A stretch of DNA of 6,794 nt. Origin: an uncultured Pseudomonadota bacterium (lineage in GTDB: Bacteria > Myxococcota_A > UBA796 > CAJQPC01). The DNA lies in assembly GCA_937915955.1 (NCBI GenBank), contig CALGIB010000285.1, positions 1 to 6,794 on the forward strand. The letters are read 5' to 3'. Each line of letters opens with the position of its first letter. The first letter of the stretch is position 1. Below the pieces are notes generated by a model. It had not been told where the DNA came from. It saw only the letters and a program-made list of their open reading frames with translations, and did not search any database. The position numbers and the translations under genes were made by a program. Positions 1-5,729 of the stretch are shown one piece after another.

Positions 1-312
1 CGCAGCGCGCTGCAGGGCTATCGCAGCTTCGATCTGCCCTACTTCCGGACCGAGCTCTCCGACGGCGTCCGGGTGCCGCTGATCCTGCGCCTCGGAGGGC
101 GAGGTCGCCGGGATCCGGGCCTGCTGCTGACCTGGCATCCCCGGCATCACTACCGGCTGCAGCGCTGCCAGAGCCTGGTGCTGGTCGCCCGCGACGCCGA
201 GGGCGAGGTGATCGAGGGCACCCGTCGGTCCTTCGAGCGCGTCGTCCGCGTGCTGGGCTCGGCGGAGACCACGGACGAGGCCGTGGATCTGGTGCTGCGG
301 TCGCTGATCTGA
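1..312 (+). CDS. C-terminal end of an unrecognised protein (5' end outside window)
   Basis: The frame is open from the first base and ends at TGA 310-312, giving 103 visible residues; the gene must start upstream. A GTG at 73 is only an internal codon: the 24 codons before it are open and carry the same strong G/C third-position bias, so they are coding. The visible part is a mixed alpha/beta sequence with a basic loop (GGRGRRDPG), a His-rich stretch (WHPRHHYRL) and a C-terminal helix-like tail ending LVLRSLI. I see no membrane helix and no catalytic motif I can name. It converges on the minus-strand gene cluster and is probably not part of that unit. Coding status is fairly secure from codon bias; function is unknown. 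Confidence 0.7.
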   Translation, partial: RSALQGYRSFDLPYFRTELSDGVRVPLILRLGGRGRRDPGLLLTWHPRHHYRLQRCQSLVLVARDAEGEVIEGTRRSFERVVRVLGSAETTDEAVDLVLRSLI

Positions 313-325
313 GCCGCCTCGGCTC
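311..325. terminator. Candidate bidirectional hairpin between convergent genes
   Basis: GAGCCG (311-316), loop CCT, CGGCTC (320-325) is a perfect 6-bp inverted repeat. It lies across the 15-nt gap between the convergent stop codons (TGA 310-312 on plus; the minus stop reads from 330 to 328). A second pairing, TGAGC 310-314 with GCTCA 326-330, is also possible and uses both stop codons. There is no T-tract on either side, so it is not a classic intrinsic terminator. The position fits transcription-end or read-through control. The short GC-rich stem could also arise by chance in DNA of this composition. Confidence 0.35.
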
Positions 326-327
326 GC

Positions 328-1434
328 TCAGTCCAGCAGGACCTCCTGCGCCCAGGCCCTGCCGTCCTGGTCGTAGCTGACCCACAGCCCGCCCTCGAAG
401 GCCTCGAGGTGGCTGCGGTGCGCCCCGCCGTGGGCCGCGAGCTGCTCGCTGGAGAGATCGGTCAGGACCAGCCGATCCACGGGCTGGAGATCCCGGTCCA
501 GCACCAAGAGCGCCAGGTTCCCCTGGTCGGGGTCGGGCGGGCCGTTGACGGGTCCGTCCTCGGGCCGCCGGAAGGTGTACGAGACGTAAAGGAAGCCGTC
601 CTGAGCGAGGCTGCCGGTCGGCCAGTAGGCGTCCTGCCCCGCGGGGCTCAGCGGGCCCCAGGTCCGCATGGGCAGTCCGTCCTGGTCGAAGAGCAGAGCG
701 AAGACGGCCCGGCCCCCTCGGCTCTCGCCCTCGGGCCAGGTGACCTCGTCCCCGACGGACTGCTGGGCGAACACCAGGTAGCCGTCCTCGGTCCAGATCT
801 GGCTGGAGCCGAGCCCCCAGAACTGGTTCTCGGGGCTTGCGCCGGGCAGCTGGGCGGTCAGGTCGTGCTCCTCGATCGCGCCCAGGTCGGTGTCGAAGAC
901 CCGCACGTGCAAGCCGCGGAGGTGCTCGTCCGAGGGGGGCTGGTTGTCGACCCAGGTCTCGCCCGCCTCGCGGTGCTCGCTGACGAGGTGGACCCGGCCC
1001 TGGTCCACGGTGATCGACTCGTCGAGGAAGCGCTCGTCCTGGTCGAGCGCGAAGTCCACGGACGCGAGCAGGTCGAAGTCGGCGTCGAACTTCCTGAGCA
1101 CGGCCCGCTCTCCGCCGGCCTTGGGGGCGGCCTGGTAGATCGCGTCCTGATCCCAGGTCAGCGCGGGATCGCCGTCGTCCTCGCCCTCGGGCGTCAGGCG
1201 CGCGCTGTCCAGCTGCTGGAAGTCCTCGTCCAGGGTGAAGGCCTGAACGCCCTCTGGCCCCAGGGCCCGGAACTGTTGGATGGGGAGGCCGTCCCGCGTG
1301 CGCACGAAGCCCCCGTCCCCGGGCTGGTGCAGCCGCCCCAGGCTCAGGGTGGGCGGATCCCACACGATCCACGAGTCGAGGCCGGTCTCGATGGGGAGCG
1401 CGGGCTCGCTCGCGCAGGCCAGCAGCCACATCAC
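328..1434 (-). CDS. Putative lipoprotein with repeated Asp-rich strands, probable beta-propeller
   Basis: 368 residues from GTG 1434. This start gives a GTGA overlap with the upstream acyltransferase stop and a GGAG about 8 nt upstream; ATG 1431 is the alternative and makes the protein one residue shorter. The N-terminus MWLLACASEP contains a lipobox-like LLAC with Cys at residue 7, so it is probably lipid-anchored in the envelope, although the signal is extremely short and has no basic residues. The mature part repeats a strand of the type (F/L/Y)D-x-D at about residues 69, 117, 181, 250, 313 and 355. Examples are FDADFDLLASVDF, FDTDLGAIEEHDL and LDRDLQPVDRLVL. Short DG-containing strands such as EDGYLVFA and QDGFLYVSY lie between them. 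Six irregular repeats 42-69 residues apart suggest a propeller used for binding, with no catalytic motif seen. It is the last gene of the unit. The same frame stays open further upstream (to about 2103) only because it overlaps the acyltransferase gene. Confidence 0.8.
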   Translation of the reverse strand: MMWLLACASEPALPIETGLDSWIVWDPPTLSLGRLHQPGDGGFVRTRDGLPIQQFRALGPEGVQAFTLDEDFQQLDSARLTPEGEDDGDPALTWDQDAIYQAAPKAGGERAVLRKFDADFDLLASVDFALDQDERFLDESITVDQGRVHLVSEHREAGETWVDNQPPSDEHLRGLHVRVFDTDLGAIEEHDLTAQLPGASPENQFWGLGSSQIWTEDGYLVFAQQSVGDEVTWPEGESRGGRAVFALLFDQDGLPMRTWGPLSPAGQDAYWPTGSLAQDGFLYVSYTFRRPEDGPVNGPPDPDQGNLALLVLDRDLQPVDRLVLTDLSSEQLAAHGGAHRSHLEAFEGGLWVSYDQDGRAWAQEVLLD

Positions 1435-2057
1435 GGATCCAGCTCCGGGTCGGTCAGGCGCTCGAAGAAGCGGGCGGCGTGCCGCCCGTCCACCAGGCTG
1501 TGGTGGCTGGTCAGGCAGAACGTGACGTGGCCTTCGACCAGCTTGCCCCAGGCGATGCGCGGCACACAGTCCAGCTCGAACCCGGACTCGGCGTGCTGGA
1601 TCTGGGTGAAGTCCAGCCAGGGGATGCAGGTCAGGTAGAGCAGGTCGTCGCGGCCCTGCTGGCCCAGATCCAGCCCCTCGCTGGCGGCGGCGACGCGGGC
1701 GCGCGCGGGGGTGTCCGTGTAGGACTCGAGGCGGCCCTCGAGGAAGGGGAACCAGCAGAACTGGAAGGACTCGTCGGCTCGGGCCACCGTGCAGGTGCAG
1801 TGCACGCGCTCGTGCTCGACCACCACCTCGGCCCCGGCCTCGACGCGGATCCTCTGGCGAAGCTGGGGCACGGCGTTGGCCGCCGCCATGGCTTGGCGCA
1901 GCAGGACGGCGAAGGTGCCGCCGCCCTGGGCTCTGCCGCGGGCCAGCACTGGCCCCACGTCCACCCGCGCGCACAGCGTGTACAGAGGCTGGGCGAAGCC
2001 GCGGAAGTGGGCGTACAGATCCGCCCGAGGGCCCTGGGTGGGGTCGATGCGCTTCAT
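1431..2057 (-). CDS. Chloramphenicol acetyltransferase-like O-acyltransferase
   Basis: 208 residues from ATG 2057, which forms an ATGA overlap with the stop of the PHP gene; GTG 2069 would add four residues (MLDP). The family pattern is clear along the whole length: N-terminal DLYAHFRGF, middle ESFQFCWFPFLEGRLESY, then YLTCIPWLDFTQIQH (141-155) and the catalytic HHSLVDG (185-191). By alignment in mind to known CAT enzymes, H186 is the general base of HHxxxDG and D190 the partnering Asp. The Ser before xxPW that helps stabilise the tetrahedral intermediate appears to be Thr (T143). CAT enzymes are cytoplasmic trimers that transfer acetyl from acetyl-CoA to a hydroxyl group. The usual length is about 210-220, so this one is complete. 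No signal peptide is present. The substrate is unknown: family membership does not prove chloramphenicol resistance, and the operon context suggests a metabolic substrate. The stop overlaps the next gene. Confidence 0.88.
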   Translation of the reverse strand: MKRIDPTQGPRADLYAHFRGFAQPLYTLCARVDVGPVLARGRAQGGGTFAVLLRQAMAAANAVPQLRQRIRVEAGAEVVVEHERVHCTCTVARADESFQFCWFPFLEGRLESYTDTPARARVAAASEGLDLGQQGRDDLLYLTCIPWLDFTQIQHAESGFELDCVPRIAWGKLVEGHVTFCLTSHHSLVDGRHAARFFERLTDPELDP

Positions 2058-4582
2058 CGGGTCCAGCACTCCCGGGGGCCCGGGGCGGTGAAGCGACCGT
2101 CACCGTCCACGTCCACGAAGATGGGGTTCGTGATGAATCGGGGCACGACGCCGGCCACGTAGCTGCTGTCGAAGCCCCAGGGCATCGGCTGCTCGCCGAA
2201 GCCCAGGACGACGACGTGGCTGTCCTCGGCCAGGTCCAGGTCCAGCGTGGCGTCGAGCTTGAGCACGGCGTCGGGGTCGTCCGTGTCGAGTGTGGCGATC
2301 AGCTCGCAGTTGGCCAGCACCAGCACCTCGGTGACGTCGATCTCGGGCAGGGCCTGGATTCGTATCGAGAGCTCGCCGCCCGAGGACAGATCTCCCGGTC
2401 CGGCGCCGCCGATGTCCACCTCGGCGAAGGCGCCCGCGCTCATCACCGCGTGCCCGTTCTTGCTGCTGTCGACGATGGCGGACTGTGTGCCGTCCCCCCG
2501 AAGCCAGGTGCGAGGCGAGCCGGGCAGGTCCAGCCCGTGGGCGTCGGTGACGGCCATGCCCGTGATCTCGTGGCCGAGGTTGTGGAAGGCCAGCCAGTCC
2601 TGGAAGGCGCCGGTGGTCCTGGGATTGTCGGGATCGAGGAAGGGGCTGCGGTTGGAGTTCATGACCTCGAAGGCGTCGAAGTCCCAGGACCAGACCTGCT
2701 CGTCCACCAGGAAGACCGAGGCGTCCATGCTCGGCTCGGTCTCCCGGTCCCAGTCCAGCACACAGAGGATGCCGCACTCCCCGTTGACCCGCGCGTGGTT
2801 GAGCTGGATGACCTCGGCCCCTCGGGCCTGGATGTTCTCGTAGATGCCGGGGAAGCCCAGTCCCCACCAGTCCACGGGCTCGCCGCGGGGGTGCTCGGAG
2901 CCCTGGAAGGGCCAGGCGTTGACGTGCTCGGGGAAGGTCGCGGTGACCTCGCTACCCAGCACAAACTGCGTCTCGTCCTGGACCCCGGCGGCCTCGAGCG
3001 CCCAGGACAGGTCTACGATGGCCTCGTGATCGGTGGTGATGATGGCGTCCAGCCCGGCGGCGGCGACGGTGCGCGCGCGGTCCTGGGGCAGCACGCGGCT
3101 GTCGGCGCTGGGCTCGGAGTGGACGTGGCTGTCGATGCTGGTCCAGCCCTCCGTATCCAGCACGGTCTTCAGCGCCGCGGGCAGGTCCACCTGACCCACG
3201 GGCACGGTCAGGCTGCCCATGACACGGCTGGCCTCGAAGCCGCGGGTGACCACCACCTCGTAGTCCCCGGGGGGCACGGGCCAGACGGGGTCCTGGGGGC
3301 TGGCGTAGAGTTCGCCGCTCCAGTCCGGGCCCGAGAGCTCCACACGGACTGTGGCGGGCTGGCCGTCCAGGGTGGCGTCCACGCGCACGTAGCCGGCCTC
3401 GGGCAGCACCAGGCTGGGGCTGTCTCCCGGCTGCACCTCGACCAGCGCTCCCTCCAGGCGGCCCTCGGCCACGCCGCGCAGCCACCAGCGGCCTCGGTCC
3501 TGGAGGGAGGCGGTGAAGGTCCCGTCTTCGTCGATGGCGACGCGGTCCAGCAGATCCAGGTCGCCGCCGGTGTTGGCAGCCCAGACCTCGATCCGGGCGC
3601 CGTCGAGGTCGCCGGACACGGTCCCGGTGACCCTCACGGGCTCCTCGACCAGCTCGCAGCTGGCCGCGCTCGTCTCACCCTGGCCCAGGGAGAAGGAGAT
3701 CGAGCTGGTGTGTGCGCTGCCGGGCTCGATCCAGACCGGGTCCAGCGCCAGGTCGGCGTCCACCAGGGCCGTGACGCCGCTGATGCCCACCTGGGCCATG
3801 ACGCTGTCGGGCAAGCCCACGGCGTAGGCGCTGGAGCCGTCGCTGCTGGCGAACCAGGGCACCCCCAGGTCCATGCTCAGGCCGCTGACGATCAGCCCGC
3901 TCTCGGCGAAGGCCACCGAGTCGGTGTGGTCCGAGGGCAGCATCACCATGCCGGTCATGTAGGAGCCGGGTCGGGCCGCCTCAGAGCCCTCCAGGACGAG
4001 CTCGGTCTGCAGCACCGGCGAGTCGGGGTCCAGGGTGTACCTCAGCGTCAGGTCCATGCCGTAGGGCTCGGACGGCGGCTTGTCGGTGCCCGAGCTGTAG
4101 GCGCTGCGGATCATCGTCAGCTCCACCAGCCAGAAGCGCTCGTCGACGCCGTGCACCTCGACCACGGCGGGGCCCCCGTCACCGCCGTCCGACACGATCT
4201 CCAGGGTCTCGCCCGCGAACATGCGGATGGTCGAGGCGTTGACGTCGTTGAGGAAGAGCTCGCCGACGAGGAACGCGACCTCGCCGAAGTGCTCGTCGGT
4301 GATCTGTGTGCAGTCCTTCACGGCGACGCCGTCGACGGGGCCGCCGCCGACCTCGAAGTAGGTGCGGATGTTGGCCGGATCCTGGATGACCCAGGCGGCG
4401 TGCTCGTTGAGCAGGACGACGTCGCCTGGCGCCGAGATGGCGTCGCTGCCGCTCGGCCGTTCGGTCTCCGAGACCAGGATCCGGGCGCTGGACTGGCCGG
4501 GGATGGGGCAGCCCCGCTCGAACAGGCCCTCGCCGGTGAGGGGGACCTCGGGCTTGTTGCAGGCGAGCAGGAGCAGGACCAT
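2054..4582 (-). CDS. CehA/McbA-like PHP-domain metallohydrolase lipoprotein
   Basis: 842 residues. The start is fixed: an in-frame TAA lies at 4594-4592, and the codons between it and ATG 4582 are not start codons. The protein begins MVLLLLACNK, a lipobox with Cys at residue 8, so it is predicted to be lipid-anchored outside the cytoplasm. Residues about 25-300 look like a beta-rich domain, and about 315-470 like one or two carboxypeptidase-regulatory/Ig-like beta-sandwiches (GTVSGDLDGARIEVWA, PPGDYEVVVTRGF). The PHP domain runs about 480-720 with all metal-ligand motifs: HVH (H486, H488), TTDHE (D518, H519), GSE (E545), NHAR (H596) and TDAHG (D680, H682). A beta tail follows and ends with DVDGDG (824-829), a DxDxDG calcium-loop-like motif. 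PHP enzymes are metal-dependent phosphoesterases or related hydrolases; CehA/McbA members include carbamate/ester hydrolases. The substrate here is unknown. The gene lies 23 nt after the transporter and overlaps the acyltransferase by ATGA. Confidence 0.88.
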   Translation of the reverse strand: MVLLLLACNKPEVPLTGEGLFERGCPIPGQSSARILVSETERPSGSDAISAPGDVVLLNEHAAWVIQDPANIRTYFEVGGGPVDGVAVKDCTQITDEHFGEVAFLVGELFLNDVNASTIRMFAGETLEIVSDGGDGGPAVVEVHGVDERFWLVELTMIRSAYSSGTDKPPSEPYGMDLTLRYTLDPDSPVLQTELVLEGSEAARPGSYMTGMVMLPSDHTDSVAFAESGLIVSGLSMDLGVPWFASSDGSSAYAVGLPDSVMAQVGISGVTALVDADLALDPVWIEPGSAHTSSISFSLGQGETSAASCELVEEPVRVTGTVSGDLDGARIEVWAANTGGDLDLLDRVAIDEDGTFTASLQDRGRWWLRGVAEGRLEGALVEVQPGDSPSLVLPEAGYVRVDATLDGQPATVRVELSGPDWSGELYASPQDPVWPVPPGDYEVVVTRGFEASRVMGSLTVPVGQVDLPAALKTVLDTEGWTSIDSHVHSEPSADSRVLPQDRARTVAAAGLDAIITTDHEAIVDLSWALEAAGVQDETQFVLGSEVTATFPEHVNAWPFQGSEHPRGEPVDWWGLGFPGIYENIQARGAEVIQLNHARVNGECGILCVLDWDRETEPSMDASVFLVDEQVWSWDFDAFEVMNSNRSPFLDPDNPRTTGAFQDWLAFHNLGHEITGMAVTDAHGLDLPGSPRTWLRGDGTQSAIVDSSKNGHAVMSAGAFAEVDIGGAGPGDLSSGGELSIRIQALPEIDVTEVLVLANCELIATLDTDDPDAVLKLDATLDLDLAEDSHVVVLGFGEQPMPWGFDSSYVAGVVPRFITNPIFVDVDGDGRFTAPGPRECWTR

Positions 4583-4584
4583 GG

Positions 4585-4601
4585 CGGGAGCTTACTTCCC
4601 G
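4585..4601 (-). promoter_or_regulatory. Small hairpin just upstream of the PHP gene start
   Basis: On the minus strand CGGGA (4601-4597) pairs with TCCCG (4589-4585) around a 7-nt loop that contains the TAA at 4594-4592; a further G-T pair may close the loop. The structure fills most of the 23-nt gap between the transporter stop and ATG 4582. Its 5' arm holds GGGAAG, the only ribosome-binding-like purine run near this start, though it lies about 12 nt from the ATG. Folding could mask it or place the ribosome. A five-pair stem in GC-rich DNA may be chance. Confidence 0.25.
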
Positions 4602-4605
4602 AAGC

Positions 4606-5463
4606 TCAGCGCCGGGCCACCAGCCCGATGCCGGCGAAGAGCGCCAGGGCGGCCAGGGCCATGCCTGGTCCCGGGCGCTCGGAGAAGACCCACCACGCGC
4701 CCAGGCCCGCGATGATGGGCTGGGCGTAGACCCAGACGGCGGTGGTCGAGGCCCGCACGCGCGCCAGGGCGAAGAGGTTCAGCAGGTAGCCCAGGATGGT
4801 GGGGCCGATGACGACGTAGGCGAGGGCGGCCCAGGCGACGCCGCTGGAGGGGATCAGGCGGCTGCTCCAGGCGAAGAAGGGCAACGCCACCAGGCTGCCG
4901 AGGTAGGCCCAGGCGGTGACGGCCAGGGGCGGGTAGCGCCGGAGCAGGGGCTTTCCGAGCACGAGGTAGAGCGAGTAGCTCGCGGCGTTGCCGACCATGA
5001 ACAGGTTGCCGAGGCCGTGCTCGCCCAGGCCGTTCGGGCCGTCGGGGAAGACCAGGGGGGTCACCCCCAGCAGCGCCAGGCCGATGCCGAGGGCGCGTCG
5101 CCCCGAGAGCGCCTCCTGGCCCAGCAGGACCGCGAAGCCGTAGGTGAAGACGGGGATGAGGCAGAGCACCAGGCCGGCGTTCATGGGGCTCGAGAGCGCC
5201 AGCCCGGTCAGGAAGAGGCCCTGGTTGAGCGCCACGCCGAGGATGGCGCAGGCGAAGACCCGAGGCAGATCCTCGCGGGCGGGGATGACCCCGCGGCCGA
5301 ACAGGGACAGGGCCAGCGCTCCGAGCAGCAGCGCGCCCAGGCCGATGCGCCAGGTCCCCAGGCCCAGCGGATCCACGCCGCCGTCGCCGAACGCCAGCGT
5401 GCCGATCACCGGGAACAGGCCGAAGAGCAGCTGGGCTCCGCCGAGCGCCGCGTGGCCCTTCAG
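4606..5463 (-). CDS. EamA/DMT-family inner-membrane transporter (non-standard start)
   Basis: 285 residues if read from CTG 5463. The first standard start, GTG 5409, would give 267 residues and cut the first membrane helix. The frame upstream of 5409 encodes KGHAALGGAQLLFGLFPV, a natural EamA first helix, and is open back to TGA 5499-5497. I count about ten hydrophobic segments, roughly at 4-24, 33-54, 66-88, 94-116, 122-139, 151-171, 178-199, 209-230, 241-260 and 267-283, as two five-helix EamA repeats. Diagnostic stretches are LSSPMNAGLVLCLIPVF ending with the QEAL loop in the first half, and RASTTAVWVYAQPIIAGLGA followed by FSERP in the second. The family moves small metabolites or drugs across the inner membrane, mostly as exporters. 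CTG 5463 makes a CTGA overlap with the stop of the stretch before it. An alternative is a true ATG at 5497 (MERT...) with one extra base between it and 5484. Family is secure; start is not. Confidence 0.88.
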   Translation of the reverse strand: MKGHAALGGAQLLFGLFPVIGTLAFGDGGVDPLGLGTWRIGLGALLLGALALSLFGRGVIPAREDLPRVFACAILGVALNQGLFLTGLALSSPMNAGLVLCLIPVFTYGFAVLLGQEALSGRRALGIGLALLGVTPLVFPDGPNGLGEHGLGNLFMVGNAASYSLYLVLGKPLLRRYPPLAVTAWAYLGSLVALPFFAWSSRLIPSSGVAWAALAYVVIGPTILGYLLNLFALARVRASTTAVWVYAQPIIAGLGAWWVFSERPGPGMALAALALFAGIGLVARR

Positions 5464-5729
5464 CGGTTCGTTGGAGCTATCCAGGAGTCCGCTCCATCAG
5501 GCCGGGGGCCGTAGACCTGGCGCAGGCCCAGGTGTTCAGGTGCGCATACCCGATGTGGCAGCGGCGCACCTGTCCCTGGCCGTCCACGCTGATCTGGTCG
5601 ATCGGGGTCCGCGTAGTAGTCGGGCTCGCGCTCGTAGGCGTTGACCCAGACGCTGGGCGAGGCGGGCAGCGAGCCGCTCAGCTTTTGGCCGCCGGCGATC
5701 GGCGTGACGGGGGCGCGCGGGTGTCTCAA
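5460..5729 (-). pseudogene. Short coding stretch with apparent frameshift, unrecognised
   Basis: Directly after the barrel gene's TGA, in the same frame, a TTG-initiated 89-codon frame runs to TGA 5462-5460. From 5729 to 5604 only 2 of 42 codons end in A/T, and the translation looks natural (SVWVNAYEREPDYYADP). From 5602 to 5519 the good bias moves to the next frame: 2 of 28 codons end in A/T there, against 15 of 28 in the original. That frame reads IDQISVDGQGQVRRCHIGYA and runs to TAG 5479-5477. Dropping one C from the CCCC run at 5607-5604 would join the two parts as ...ADP-IDQ.... Beyond about 5518 the frame is unclear. No credible start, ribosome-binding site or signal is visible; TTG 5729 has no purine run before it. 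It could be a decayed gene, a gene with a sequencing or assembly indel, or a displaced domain. I do not recognise the product. Confidence 0.45.

Noticed and set aside
409..1638. Plus-strand open frame of about 400 codons opposite the lipoprotein and acyltransferase
   Set aside because: Same mirror effect: no motif, and it crosses the boundary of two well-supported minus-strand genes.
1431..2057. Antibiotic resistance gene on a mobile element
   Set aside because: No insertion sequence, integron or inverted repeats are nearby, codon use matches the neighbours, and the gene is coupled to envelope genes. CAT-like membership alone does not show resistance.
1435..2103. N-terminal extension of the propeller-like lipoprotein
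   Set aside because: The added part is Arg/Pro/Gly-rich and lies out of frame over the acyltransferase, which has clear family motifs. The LLAC lipobox marks the true start near 1434.
2216..4729. Very long plus-strand open frame opposite the PHP and transporter genes
   Set aside because: Its translation is low-complexity, rich in Gly, Ala, Val, His, Asp and Gln, with no recognisable motif, while the minus strand shows complete PHP motifs. It is a mirror effect of strong G/C third-position bias.
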